Source of the DNA: Ancistrus triradiatus
Lineage: Eukaryota > Chordata > Actinopteri > Siluriformes > Loricariidae
NCBI GenBank assembly: GCA_025084515.1
Contig: JAJAGP010000888.1
Span: 196,001 to 260,000, forward strand
Length of the DNA stretch: 64,000 bases
Direction of reading: 5' to 3'
Shown: piece by piece, positions 11,665 through 24,190 of the stretch
Layout of the letters: every line of letters begins with the position of its first letter
Position numbering within the stretch: the first letter of the stretch is position 1
Made by a program: the position numbers and the translations under genes
Notes under the pieces: generated by a model
What the model was told of the DNA's origin: nothing
The model's database searches: none
What the model saw: only the letters and a program-made list of their open reading frames with translations

Positions 11665-13392
11665 ATGGCTGCACAGGAACCGTCCCCTCCTTCTTCACTG
11701 GAAGGAAACAAGCCTGGCTTCCCGAGAAAAATCCTGGCCAACAAGCTGGAGGAGAAACATCTGTGCAACATCTGCCAGAAGATTTTGCGGAGGCCGTTTC
11801 AGGCGCAGTGCGGACACCGCTTTTGTTCCTACTGCTTTAACAAAACAGTGAGGTAAGCGCGCGCGCACTGTGCACGAGCGACATGCTGGTGGCCACATCC
11901 ACAATAAGGTTTATTACACACACAAATAGGGCTAAATCCAACAATCCTGCCTGACAACCCGAGCACAACATCCAGAGGACCTGCTGCACTCCGAACCCCC
12001 CGAGTCTCCCCGCAGCCGGGTTCAGAAAACGTCTGGCTTTTAGACAAGACAAACAAAAGAGCGGCTTTAGCTTAGCTTCAGCACCAGCCGTTGTTTATTC
12101 GTATTACGTGAACACAAACTGCACAATAACGACAAAATAAACCTCATTTTACTCAATATGAACTTGTTCACGCTAATATAGATACAGCTTGCACCTTAGA
12201 TTATGAACCAATAATCCCAATATAGCAATACAGACTACTGAATTGAAATACATATACTACTTATTAATACAATTCATTACATTTACTCAAACTGTACAAT
12301 AATAAATGTAATTTGACGTAATGTCGCTATGAATAGAAAGGGTAATTCTTAACGAACAATTTGCAGTTTGTATTAAGGCACAATATCCAATCAGATACAT
12401 GGAGATGACTAAATTAAATGTAGTTCATTATCTTATTTTACTAATCATTAATTACAGAAGCCAGAGCTGCACAATAATTGCGAAGTAAACAGTGTATAAA
12501 ATAATATTTAAATCAGGATTGTTGTAACTAATCTCATTCAGGAGCAGGATCATAATCAGCATTAAACCGCTTTTCCTTTGTAGTTTGTATTATACTATTA
12601 TATAGCATGAAATCATAAGTAAGCAAATGTATTTGGAAACTTAAAAACACTGTGTTTACATCATACACACCGTATGTATTTAGCCAGCCTAGAAACAAAA
12701 TAGTTTTATTGTACTATATTTGTGTAATCGACATTCAACTGGCGTTTTGTTCAGAAGTCATTGTAATCAGCGAATTCATTTATGATACTCCTACTTTAAT
12801 TTAACATGTCACTTGTAAATACAAATGAAGACAATTTTGTAGCCGTATGATGAAATAATAAAGATGATTTCTTTAAAGTAAAAAGTCATGAAATGAAGGT
12901 TTTTTTTGTTCTGTTTTTAGTGTTTTACATTTCTTTTTAAATGTAGGTTTTAATATTACATGTTATATTAAATTATAATAGATTTGATTTACTTTTGCAT
13001 TTTAAATCTTTCAAGTACCTAAACTAAACATCCTGTTTGAATCATGTGTGAGTCAGCTTATGGACTTTCTGTTTTCATTTGCATGTGACCTTCTCAAATG
13101 ACTGAATCTGAGATTTACTTTCAGTTTTATTTCTAGCAATTAATATAGACTGACTTGAATTGAAAGTGACATTACACAGCCTTTACATCTCAGGGTTTCT
13201 TGAAATAAGTAAATCAACTGTTAAATTAATGTAAGTTGTTGTGTATTATAGTTTTGAAATTGTAAATTTTGTATCTTTCAATTGCATTTCCAAGTTCTAT
13301 GAAATTTGAGATTGAGATTACAGACAATGTAGTGAATTTTTGAAATGATTTAATATAAAGCATGATTAAAGCAGCGGTTTCTCATGCACTGT

Positions 13393-13470
<78 letters not shown>

Positions 13471-16400
13471 TGAAAAAAAAGAAAGAAAGAACTGGGTGAC
13501 AATGTGAGTGAGTGAGAAGTTGAATGTTTGGAAAACAACTTCATTTTAGACTTTATTAGTATTTGTTATGTTCCTTCCATTCAGCATTTATGGAGGCACT
13601 TAAAGACAGAGAAAGGCAAGCATCACAGTAATTTTGGCCACTACCTTGTTTGGCTTTGCTCATTACTGTGTGACAGCAGATACAGAATGCAGTATAACCA
13701 CTTGAAATTAAATCTTGCACATGCTATTTCTTATATAAAAACACCCAAAGAAATGATTACTGTGGAAATAAGATGATGTCCACTCTAATGGCTGTATGGT
13801 GGCTTAAAAAAAAGAACAATGATGGTTTTAGTGTCAAATACTAGCAAAGAAAAATGCAATTATTAGCAATAACTGGTGCAATTAACTCAATTACATAGTT
13901 TAATTACTCAAAGTCAGGTTTATATCTGTAGTGCTTTTTAGCATTGTCTCAAAGCAGCTTTACAATTGTATGTTATGTACTATTATCTAAGCCAAATCCC
14001 AAAATGAGCAAGCCTAGGGTGACCGTGTCATGGTAAACTCCCTAAACGTTATGAGAAAGAAACCTTGGGAGGACCGATACTCAAAAAGGGACCCGACCTC
14101 CTTTGGCGGCCTAGATGTTATAAGTAAGAATTAAACTAAAGGATCTAATAAACAGGTTTATGGTAATAGTGTAAGTAAACAGAAGATAAATAAATATTAC
14201 CAAAGAGAACATATTTAAGATTGTAATAATTGGAATACGATACAGTAGTAAAATGTAGTGTGGGACTGTGGTAGTGGTTAAGGTACTGGACTATGGACCA
14301 GAAGGTCCAGGGTTCAAATCCCACCTCTGCCAAGCTGCCACTGTTGGGTCCTTGAGCAAGACCCTTAACCCACAATTGCTTGGATTGTAAGACTGTACCA
14401 ATTGTAAGTCGCTCTGGATAATAGTGTCTGCTAAATGCTGTAAATGTAAATGTATTCAGAAGAGTATAGCAAAGTAGAGAATATTATTGGTCCATTAGAT
14501 TGCATCCAAGACAAAAACATTTAGATTTAAATATGAGCTTTATGATTTCTCATCTTTTTCTCAGTTCTGGTCCACAGAAATGCAGTGCCTGTATAAAAGA
14601 GGATATCTTTGAGGAGCCAACGTCGATTCTGAAACAGGGCTGCGTAAGTGTACATTACGAATCTCGTATATCAGCATGACCATGAGAGCCTGTTCTGTTC
14701 CAAAATCCTTACCAAGGGAATCTACTATATTGTCAGTTAAACTTGCATGGATAATATTTCTTGTACTGCAGAACAATTGGTGTTCTTGTAATTCGGCGTG
14801 TATCGCGTTGTTCGATCCCCTGCAGGCTTTTCCTGACAATGCTGCTAAAAGAGAAGTTGAGGCACTTGAAGCCGTTTGTATTAATGAAGGCTGCAGCTGG
14901 ACAGGAACCATCAAAGAGTATGAGGTATGTTCCACGGCACTACAGGCAGTAATGAGAGATGACTTCCTCCTGTTCTGCTTATTACGAGTAAACAAAACTT
15001 AAATGCAAGATTGTTGGAACAGACTCGTGCAAAGGTTTGGGCATCCCAGCCAAATCATTTTTGTTGATAAAAGAACCATAACTGTTGCTAGGAACACATT
15101 CATACATTTTAAACTGTATTGGAAGAAATTAAGCTAAAATGTGGCATGTGCAAAAGGTTGGGCATCTTGATTCCCCAGACTGGATCTACAGTGGGGCAAA
15201 AAGTATTTGGTCAGCCACTGATTGTTAAGTTCTCCTACTTAGAAAGATGAGAGAGGTTCTGGTAATTTTCGTCATAGGTACACTTTCAACTATGAGAGAC
15301 AAAATGAGAAAAAAAATCCGGAAATCACATTGTAGGATTTTTAAAGAATTTAATTGGTAAATCATGGTGGAAAATATAAGTATTTGGTCAAGCCACAAAC
15401 AAGCAAGATTTCTGGCTCTCACAGAAACCTGTAAAACTTCTTCTTTAAGAAGCTCTTCTGTCCTCCACTCGTTACCTGTATTAATGACACCTGTTTGACC
15501 TCGTTATCTGTATAAAAAGACTCCTGTCCACAGCCTCAAAACAGTCAGACTCCAAACTCACCATGGCCAAGACCAAAGAGCTGTTTGTGAAGGACAACAG
15601 GAAGAAAATCGTAGACCTGCACCAGGCTGGGGAAGAGTGAATCTACAATAGGCAAAGCAGGTTGGTGTGAATAATCAACTGTGGGAGCAAAGAAGACCAT
15701 TAAATAATCTTCCTCGATCTGGGGCTCCCACGCAAGATCTCATCCCGTGGGGTCAAAATGATCATGAGAACGGTGAGCAAAAAAATCCAGAATTACATGG
15801 AGGGACCTGATGAATGACTCACCTGCAGAGAGCTGGGACCAAAGTAACAAAGGCTACCATCAGTAACACACTACGCCGAGAGGGACTCGGATCCTGCAGT
15901 GCCAGGCGTGTCCCCCTGCTCTAAGCCAGTACATGTCAGGCCCCCGTCTGAACGTTTTGCCAGAGAGCATATGGATGATCCAGAAGAAGAATATGGGAGA
16001 ATATCATGTGGGTCAGATGAAACCAAAATAGAACTTTTTGGTAAAAACTAACTCATCGTGTTTGGGAGGAAGAATGATGGCTGAGTTGCACCATACCTAC
16101 TGTGAAGCATGGGGGGGGGGGGTGGAAACATCATGCTTTGGGCGCTGTTTTTCTCTTCTGCAAAGGGGACAGGACGGACTGATCCGTGTTAAGGGAAGAA
16201 TGAACGGGACTGGGCCATGTTTTATGGTGAGATTTTAAGCCAAAAACCTCCTTCCATCAGTGAGAGCACTGAAGATGGAACGTGGCTGGGTCTTCTAGCA
16301 TGACAATGATCCCAAAACACACTGGCTTCAGGCAAACGAAGGAGTGGCTCTGTAAAAAGCATTTCAAGGTCCTGGAGTGGCCTAGCCAGTCTCCCAGGAC

Positions 16401-19400
16401 CTCAGCCCCATAGAAAACTTGTTGAAAGTCCGTGTTGCCAAAAAAAATCACTGCTCTAGAGGAGATCTGCATGGAGGAATGGGCAAAATACCAGCTACAG
16501 TGTGTGCCAACCTGGTGAAGACTTACAGGAAACGTTTGATCTCTGTCATTGCCAACAAAGGTTATGTTACAAAGTATTGAGTTGAACCAAATTTATTGAC
16601 CAAATACTTATTTTCCACCATAATTTACAATTAAATTCTTTAAAAATCCTACAATGTGATTTCCTGGATTTTTTTTCTCATTTTGTCTCTCATAGTTGAA
16701 GTGTAGCTATGATGAAAATTACAGACCTCTCTCATCTTTCTAAGTAGGAGAACTTGCACAATCAGTCGCTGACCAAATACTTTTTTTTTTGCCTCACTGT
16801 AATGGCAGGGCAGTGTGTGTGCGTGTGTATATATATAAAAGAGATTTCTTTAAATTTCCTATTATAATACTTAAGATCTCAGCTGTTAAAGTGAAGGGAT
16901 GTTGGATGGACATTAAACAGGGCATACCTGTAAATGCGGATGATGTTTCATATGGTGCTTGGACGACGTCCTGATTACAATAACGTGCAATTTAACAGAA
17001 CGTATCATGGACGTTTGCTGCTTTTCGTTCCAGGCCACTCACGAGGGACAGTGTGATTTTATGATCATCCCATGTCCCTCCTGCAAAGAGCTCTTAAGGG
17101 CCAACGAGCTTGAACGCCACAACGAGAGGGAATGTCCCGAGAGGACTCTGAACTGCAAATACTGCAAGGAACCGTTTCATTTCAAAAACATAAAGGTGAA
17201 AGCTCTGTCCACTAGACCGACGCCCCGTGAACGCTTGCAGTGTGTGAGCATGTCATTGCAGAATGTAACCTAAATGTAATTACAATGCCTTTTATATAGG
17301 CTCATGACGAAATTTGTCCAAAATACCCGATGATATGTGAAGGCTGTGCAAAGAAAAAGATTCCCAGAGAAAAGGTATGTAAGTCATATAATCAAATAAG
17401 GACTATAATGTTACAATAAATGGCTTTTTTTGCCAAATTTGCCAGAGATGCACTGAAATACAAATTCCTGGCTGAAAGTGAAATGTTGATCAACCAAAGC
17501 TGAAAGGTTGGTTTGTTTTTTTTTAATTTTCAATATTCTTTAAGGTTTTTTGAATTTTTAATACTGATATTTCACATAAACAGGGAAATTAATGCTGAAA
17601 GTGCTGGGTTTTTTATAGTAACATCTGAGCATATGGAAACCGAAAGTGATTCTTAACTATTTTTGGTTCCATTTTGTGCATCTCTACTCATTGCTATCTC
17701 CTCAGAGTTCAGTGACATTTACTTTTTTATGTGTTCTGGTTTTCTTCTGCCTTTATGTAGTATGTGGATCACATCAAGCTGTGCACCAAATTCCGAACGC
17801 CGTGCAGATTTCACGTTGTGGGTTGCGACATGTCCGTGAGTACATTTTACTGTCCTTCCTTTACATCCATGTGGTTTAACAGTTCTTTGTGGTTCTACAG
17901 ATCTGTGACTTGATAAGCATTTGACTGGCATAAGGTTTTATGACTTGCATGTGAAAACCAAGCAATGCATAAAAATACCCAAAATCAGTAACTGCTCCAT
18001 TTATTTTTAGACAGTTTATAACATCTATGCTCGATTTGATACACTCCACGAGAGCATTAGTGGCAGAGGGTCACTCAAAAGTCCTCAGAAGTCTGGCTTC
18101 ACTTTCACCTTCACTGAAACGCTTTCATTAATGACCTTGACTTCCAGGTGGAAAAAGAGAAGATCCACGAGCACGAGCGAGCGTGTTCGTACGAGCACCT
18201 GAACCTGCTGCTGCACTTCATCATGGGCATCAAGGTGAGTGTCGAGAGCCTGCAGCCGCAGGGCCTGGAGCTGGCCAGCCACAGGCTCGAGGAGCTTCAG
18301 CAGTCTCTACGTGAGCTGGAGCTCAAGCTGGGTCAGCTCAACGCCGGGGCTTCCGTGCAGGGGCCCTGCGTGCCCTGCACTCCCGTGTCCGCTCCAGTTC
18401 CTCCCCCCGCGCTGCCGGCGCCCACCCTCGCCACGTCCTTCACGCCGCTGCCCAGCACAGTGGGCGCCGCCCTCGAGCTCCAGCTGCACAGCGAGAAGAC
18501 CAAGGTGGCCGAGCTGAGCCGGCGCTGCCAGGAGCTGGAGCTGAAGGCGAGCACGTTTGAGAACATCGTGTGCGTCCTGAACCGGGAGATGGAGCGCTCG
18601 GCCACCACCATGGAGGCCTACAACCGGCAGCACCGGCTCGACCAGGACAAGATCGAGATCCTCAACAACAAGGTGATGGAGCGCTTTTAATGGAATGGTA
18701 GAAAGTTGGGCAAACCTGGTCAAACTAGTTTTGAACTGAAACTTCTTGTCTGTAGGTTCGTCAGCTGGAGAGGACGGTGGGACTGAGGGATCTCTCCATC
18801 GTGGAGATGGAGGGCAAGATGAGGGAAATGTCGGCCGCCACCTACGACGGCGTGTTCGTGTGGAAGATCTCCGACTTTGCCAAGAAGAGGCAGGACGCCG
18901 TGGCAGGACGAGCACCGGCCATGTTCTCACCTGGTACCGTTTCGCAAAATTCCTTCCCTCTAAGCGGATTTGGAGCGTTCATATTTGAATCGCTCACTCT
19001 GTTTTGCAGCTTTTTATACGAGCAAATATGGCTACAAGATGTGCTTGCGCATCTACCTGAACGGGGACGGGACGGGGCGCGGCACTCACTTGTCTCTGTT
19101 CTTCGTGGTGATGAGGGGACACAGTGATGCCTTGCTCAAGTGGCCTTTTAACCAGAAGGTAAAGATCTTCTTTCAAATCCTCGTTTGTCTAGGAAGTATA
19201 GTTAGAAGACGATGCGTGATGGTAGTTCTGTTTGTTTGCTTTTATAACGCAATACATTTCCTTCTGCTTTTTTGTCTCATGCCTCATGGGGCTTGCGAGT
19301 GATTATGAAAGTAAGGAAGTGGTGACTAAAGTCGTGTAACGTCGTACCGCAGGTCACCCTCATGCTGCTGGACCAGAACAACAGAGAGCACATCATCGAC

Positions 19401-19571
19401 GCCTTCCGGCCCGACATCTCGTCCTCATCGTTCCAGCGGCCCGTCAGCGACATGAACATCGCCAGCGGCTGCCCCCTCTTCTGCCCGCTGTCCAAGCTCG
19501 ACTCCAAGAACTCCTACATCCGCGACGACACCATCTTCATCAAGGCCATCGTCGACCTCACTGGCCTTTAG
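11665..19571 (+). CDS. traf2: TRAF2, TNF receptor-associated factor 2 (E3 adaptor)
   Basis: TRAF2 is a RING/TRAF adaptor that links TNF-receptor family tails to NF-kB and JNK signalling and recruits cIAP. Exons: 11665-11852, 14565-14643, 14826-14924, 17034-17195, 17300-17374, 17761-17835, 18148-18672, 18756-18933, 19010-19158, 19353-19571. The total is 1749 nt, or 582 aa plus TAG. The RING finger runs from C34 (CNIC) through CGH and FCSYC to CSAC. It is followed by TRAF zinc fingers (AFPDNAAKREVEALEAVC, CDFMIIPCPSCKELL, CPERTLNCKYCKEPF, CPKYPMICEGC), then a coiled coil with FENIVCVLNREMER and RQHRLDQDKIEILNNK. The TRAF-C/MATH domain starts at YDGVFVWKISDFAKKRQ and ends at AIFIKAIVDLTGL-like FIKAIVDLTGL. 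Identity to human TRAF2 is very high at both ends. The protein is about 80 residues longer than human TRAF2 (501 aa), and all the extra length lies in the 525-nt exon. The ATG at 11665 gives MAAQEPSP, like human MAAAS. Teleosts may carry two traf2 copies; which one this is cannot be told. Confidence 0.96.
13397..13467. repeat. (TA)n microsatellite
   Basis: About 70 bp of uninterrupted TA dinucleotides in traf2 intron 1. The rest of this 2.7 kb intron (11853-14564) is AT-rich and otherwise holds only the repeats listed at 13917 and 14262. Confidence 0.97.
13917..14115 (+). repeat. GCCTAGGGCGACAGTGGC-family repeat
   Basis: Shares GCATTGTCTCAAAGCAGCTT, GAGCAAGCCTAGGGTGACCG and CTCAAAAAGGGACCC with the trafd1-intron copies. 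It lies in traf2 intron 1. Other fragments are at about 32335-32395 (plus) and 52738-52912 (minus). Confidence 0.65.
14262..14455 (+). repeat. tRNA-derived SINE
   Basis: The head resembles a tRNA gene with a perfect B box (GGTTCAAATCC) after GACCAGAAGGTCCAG. It is followed by CTTGAGCAAGACCCTTAACC and a tail, GTAAGTCGCTCTGGATAATA and TGTCTGCTAAATGC, typical of teleost SINEs sharing a LINE-like 3' end. Inserted in traf2 intron 1. Confidence 0.85.
15187..16803 (+). mobile_element. Tc1-like element, near full length, inactive
   Basis: It starts CAGTGGGGCAAAAAGTATTT and ends with the inverted form of that sequence. Inside is transposase-derived sequence beginning ATGGCCAAGACCAAAGAGCT, with a recognisable Tc1 layout but many frame breaks. 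It lies in a traf2 intron (14925-17033). A related copy is at 44300-45920. Confidence 0.85.
17449..17683. mobile_element. Short MITE, hAT-like termini
   Basis: Left end AGAGATGCACTGAAAT and right end TTTGTGCATCTCT form short inverted termini of the GAGATGCAC type seen in fish hAT-like MITEs. Located in the traf2 intron before 17761. Confidence 0.5.
18235..18500 (+). other. traf2: Expanded Pro/Ala and Leu/Glu linker inside traf2 exon 7
   Basis: This stretch encodes the extra sequence relative to human TRAF2. A leucine/glutamate-rich helix-like part (LEELQQSLRELELKLGQL) is followed by a proline/alanine-rich part (PVPPPALPAPTLATS). It sits between the last zinc finger and the conserved FENIVCVLNRE coiled coil, so it should lengthen the stalk that trimerises TRAF2. 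It is noticeably GC-rich compared with the AT-rich introns around it. It opens with an in-frame GTGAGT at codon phase 0, which could serve as an alternative donor. Confidence 0.7.
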
Positions 19572-22200
19572 GGCTGGAAGGCATGGCGCGTCCGCTCCTC
19601 CAGCCTGCTGCCATCGCTTTTCAGTGCCATTCTGAGGCCCGAGTCCGGTAGCAGATCTCTGACGGGGCCTCGGTGCCCCCGAGACTCCCATCACCCAGGG
19701 CTGTGTTACTTCACATCGCTCTATATTCATGTTGCCAAACAAAATTGTGCCTGGAGTCTGTGCTGTAATATAGCTGGGCATCTTTGTCCCTGTATAGCAG
19801 GAATAGCTATCAGCAGTGATTGTAATGTAGGTTTTCTTGCCCGGTGCCGCTGCCGTGTGCACTTTGCCTTTCCTAGAGATTCGAGCGACGACTTTTACTC
19901 GCAGGATAGAAGTCATTTCCACTTTGCTTGTGCTGTGGCCGGTGTTTGGGGCTTGGCTTTTTCGTTCCCGGTGTTCGCGAGTGTTTCTTTGCATAGACAC
20001 GTGGAGTTTCGAACAACAAATGAAGCTAATGAATTCTTTTGCACCCGTACTCCGCTTCGCCCAACGTCACTCTCTTTGCGCCGCCTGTATCTGCTATCTC
20101 AAGTCCTGTGTTCATTGGTACTTGTATGTAGTGGTGGACATTGCTTGAATTCCATGGAGTCCAAAGCGCAGAATTTGGGTCTTTTTTGCCGAGGCTGCTT
20201 GTGTTTCGAGCCGTGTGTACGTGCAGGTCTTCGTTTCCTTCCTTCCTTGCCATTTTTCGGTGTCCTTTGCCGTATTAGTTTGCATGTTGGATCTGTGGAA
20301 GATACATTCAAGTTAGCAAAAGGGCAGGTTTGCACCTTGAACCTGAGAAGCGAAGGCAGTTTCATCGTAACTCCCTGTCAGAAAATGACCCGCTGGTGCT
20401 CGCCTCTCACGCCGCGTCATTTCATTCGGACCGTCCCGACAGCGAGGCGTCTGGGCTGTTACCGGCGGAATGTAGTCTTTGAGTAGACTAGAAGAGAAAC
20501 TTGTGCTTTCTTGTGGTGTGGAAGGCCCGGTGTGGTGTTCACTCGTGTTGGTGTTTTCTCTTTCTGAGTGTGTTGATGTCGTGCTGCTTTGGGCAGAAAT
20601 TGTTTTAAGGCCCTCCGACTATAATCGTTACCTAGAATTAGCCAAAAGGGATTGAATTCGTAGTCATTCCTGTTTCGTTGCACTTTGTGGAATAATAGAA
20701 ACGTGGTCGTTCGAGGAGCTACGTGTCGTGTAAGTGGTAAGTCGTTTAAAAAAGAGAGAAGAAGCTCAAAGCGTTAACCGAAAGTCACCTATCTACATTC
20801 GTTACCATAGCTCCGGTTGTCCCGAGCGACTGGCTCGTTGTAAAGCTGAAACGCCGCGGCGCGACGACAAGGAGTCGGCTCAGGTCTGTGTTAAGTAACG
20901 CGAGCGACGGGCTAGCCCCCTGGAAGCAAAGGACTACTAATTATGAATGACTAATTCCAGCTAATCCTACCTGTAGCACCGCTTCAAAGCCATTTCAGAT
21001 TAGATAGGTCCCAGGTAGGTCCCCCCTCTTTTTGTACACGTGAACACCTCGAGGGAAGCGTTGGTGTGTTGTTTTTGTTTTTATTTCATTTTTTTCAGGA
21101 ACCGCAGACAGCATTGCTACACCCATACAGTGCATGACTCTTCCATCTCAAGGGCTTACAGCACGTCTTCCATACAAGGTTTCAGCTCTGGTTGCTTTCC
21201 TAGATGGAGTCCGGCCCCCTTTTCTTTTCTTTTCTATTTATTTCATTTGAGATGCCTTCATGCTAGCCAAGCACCTAGACCCAGCCTATTTTCAAACCAG
21301 TTCCGACAGACATTGAAACCTCTCTGTGCACGAGGCGTTTCAAACAAAGAACCCCAAAAAAACCAAAAACACCCAACGCACATTTATTGTAAAGGGTATC
21401 GGTTTACTTTGGTAGACCGACATTTGATTTGTATTGCTTTCACTTTATTATCTGTTGAAAATGCGGTATATGATGGTTATAAATGTGAGTGTTATATTGC
21501 TTATTGAAATATAAATAGATATACTATTACTACAGTGCACGCAGTTGTATGACTGTATGCTGTGCATATAAGGATGATTAACCATATATCTGATTATAGA
21601 TTCTATTAAGTCATAATATATGTACTATTTCCTGTTGGGATGGTTTAAAAATGTGTTCGGGCGCTTTGTTCGGGCTCCTCCGCTTCGCGTCATCCTGGCG
21701 AGGAAACGAGGCTTTGGAAAGATCGGCTGGTTTTGCTCTGCGTCATTCATTCGGCACTCCAGGTTTTCTCTTACAGCTTGCTCGTCTGGCCCCGGTGAGA
21801 TTCCAGCGCTTTTTTTGTATATAGTTCTACACGTGCCGTGCCTCTGTAGTATAGCTCATTCGCTACACGCTAGCTTAAAGGAGCGCTGCATGCTGCAGAC
21901 GTCTGTTGTGAATCATTTCTACGAATACGAAGACATTTCGGTTATTAAGCGGACAGTGTTTGTTTACGCTGAACGAATATCTGACGTAATTGTCGTAACG
22001 CGTAGGGTGCATTTAAAGTTTAGCTTGTGCAATTATACAAGTGACCTTCCTGTCGTTTGAGTGTGAAATCGGCTTTGTGCTCGGAGTCTGGTTGGATATT
22101 TTTTTTTCTCTCACTACGTTTCACCCACTGCCATTGGAATCTGACTGACGTGCAGAAACGAACACTTGACTTGAACCCTGTGTCATAGTACTGGCCATAG
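19572..22200 (+). other. traf2: Probable long 3'UTR of traf2
   Basis: After the traf2 stop there are about 2.6 kb without recognised repeats or splice structure and with mixed base composition, while clear mobile-element sequence begins near 22300. Two long open frames here (19857-20486 and 21040-21507) have no recognisable domains and look like chance. No clear AATAAA was seen at its end, so the true polyadenylation site is uncertain. Confidence 0.4.
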
Positions 22201-22319
22201 ACTGGTTTTCTGATTAGTGATCTGTTATCTCAGACGCTCTCACTACTAATAGGCTGGAAATATGAATTATGTAGATTCATAGGATTGCACCTCCTCCTAA
22301 AACAAAAAATGGTTTTCCA

Positions 22320-22545
22320 TTGGGAGAACTTGGCTGGCTTGCACAAAGGTCTGGACTTAATTCAGCCAGACAGCTTTGAGATGGATTCAGTTTGAACAGT
22401 GAGCCAGGGTTGATCATCCAACATGCCTGACCTCACAGTCATGTTCACAAATCTAATGGGAAAGCCTTTTCGGAAGAGAGAACAAGGACAAACTCCATAC
22501 TAATCCCTGTTTTTGGGTGTCCACAAACTTTTGGCTATACAGTCT
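22320..22545. repeat. Fragment of a fish DNA transposon
   Basis: It contains GCCTGACCTCACAGTCATG and TCTAATGGGAAAGCC and ends GGTGTCCACAAACTTTTGGC, a familiar terminal sequence of Tc1-type fish repeats. Only the 3' portion is recognised. The same terminal word recurs near 33719-33742. Confidence 0.5.
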
Positions 22546-22713
22546 ACATGCCGTAACGAATTCACAGTAATGGTAGCATCACAAGTCTCAAAACACGGCC
22601 TGAAGTTTGTGGACTCAAGGGATGGGATGGGATGGGAGGTTTTAACCATTTAATTATTTCAATATTTGTGTGATAGTAAGAGTTCATTTAGTTCAAATAT
22701 CTGTTATAAATAT

Positions 22714-23215
22714 ACAGTACTGTGCAAAAGTCTTAGGCCGACATTAGATGTGTTATTTTAGCAATAGTATAATGACCATTCCCGACGATTAGACCCAAAA
22801 ATTGGATTCGTCACTCCATAATACTCTTTGCCACTGATCTTCATTCCAGTTTTTGTGAGGTTTAGCATGTACAGCATTTAGCAGACGCCCTTATCCAGAG
22901 CGACTTACAATTGGTACAGTCTTACAATCCAAGCAATTGTGGGTTAAGGGCCTTGCTCAAGGACCCAACAGTGGCAGCTTGGCAGAGGTGGGATTTGAAC
23001 CCTGGACCTTCTGGTCCATAGTCCAGTACCTTAACCGCTAGGCTACCACTAGCATATCTTGGCATATCAACCTGACATCCTGATGAAGCTGCTATTGCTA
23101 TTGTTCTTGTATTTTCTTGTTGTATTCTAAAAAATAAACTGAGCCATAATTATATGGTCATTATACCATTGCTAAAACAATGTTATATCTAATCTAACGG
23201 TGTCCCAATACTTTT
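22714..23215. mobile_element. Tc1-like MITE interrupted by a SINE
   Basis: The left end is CAGTACTGTGCAAAAGTCTT, as at 1033. The element is split by a minus-strand SINE at about 22863-23050 and then resumes with GCATATCTTGGCATATCA through the right-hand AAACAATGTT part. Confidence 0.7.
22863..23050 (-). repeat. tRNA-derived SINE nested in a Tc1-like MITE
   Basis: Reverse-complement copy of the SINE at 14262, with its tail (TTTAGCAGACGCCC) on the left and its tRNA-like head (GGATTTGAACCCTGGACC) on the right. It sits inside the element at 22714-23215, so it inserted later. Confidence 0.85.
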
Positions 23216-23787
23216 GTAAATGAGTGACACAGTATTGTAAACGAGTAAAAACATGAACCGTCTAACATTCATCCATAAACACCAATTAACCGAAATACAA
23301 CATTACAGTGTTAACAGGATGGTTGCCTTGCCTTTTTTTGTGTGGCTGAAAAGGTCAGAACTACTCAGACGGGGTGTCTACATAGTTTTGGCCATGTGAC
23401 AGCTGTTTACTCAAGTTAACATTTTTAGGATATGACATGATGTGCTAGCTGCATGACACTTTGTCCTGGTCAGTATGAGAGTATTGGAATGATGTCATAG
23501 ATTTGGCAATAACAATTCCCAATAGATTTCATCAACCTTTCTTACTTTGTCATCGCGTCTCATGATGGTTGTCGGTAAGGTGTCGTAATACAAGTGCAAG
23601 CTGGAGTGTAGTTGGCAAGAATAAGCTTTAAGCAACAGCCAAGCTATAAACCTAAATTTTGTCATTAAAAAAACAAAACCGTGTTGTATTTGTCTTTTGA
23701 ATGGTGTATATAAGGACAAAAAATGTGTCACAGATGATTTTTCACATTTTTAAGGCACTCCAGCATCTATCTGAAAAACATGCCCTG

Positions 23788-24190
23788 AAGGGAACACCAG
23801 TCCATCACAGGGCGTGGTAGGGCTTGCTGTTGCAGCGCTGGGGATGATCCCCTGTCTGGGCTCTTCTCCCTCAAACAGCCAATCATGTTTGCATGTGATG
23901 CCTGATTTTAATTTTTATGGTCTATATAATTATCCATTACCCCATTTCCAGCATTCAGGATTCCATCCAAAGCTTTCTTTCGCTCTCACCTGCTCCCAAC
24001 CCAGCCATTCTCCACTGCTGTGTATTGATTCTTCTCACCTGTTCCGCATTTCCTTAATTGGATCCTTAAAAGTTCGAGCCATTGTACTCTAAGCTCTGTT
24101 TGTATCTGCGTTAGCTTCTCACGCCATGGCCCAGACTGACCTGTAGATCATGTCCATTAAAATGCAGTCTTTCGGCCCAAAAACTTTTGC
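23788..24190. repeat. Dispersed repeat copy
   Basis: Has CACCAGTCCATCACAGGGCG and GGGATGATCCCCTGTCTGG, shared with the repeats at 5040 and 27965. The stretch from here to 24959 holds no other feature I can name. Confidence 0.45.

Noticed and set aside
18307..18930. 207-codon minus-strand open frame
   Set aside because: Antisense shadow of the GC-rich traf2 coiled-coil and MATH exons.
19857..20486. 209-codon open frame after traf2
   Set aside because: No recognisable domain and Cys/Phe-rich chance composition. It lies in the probable traf2 3'UTR.
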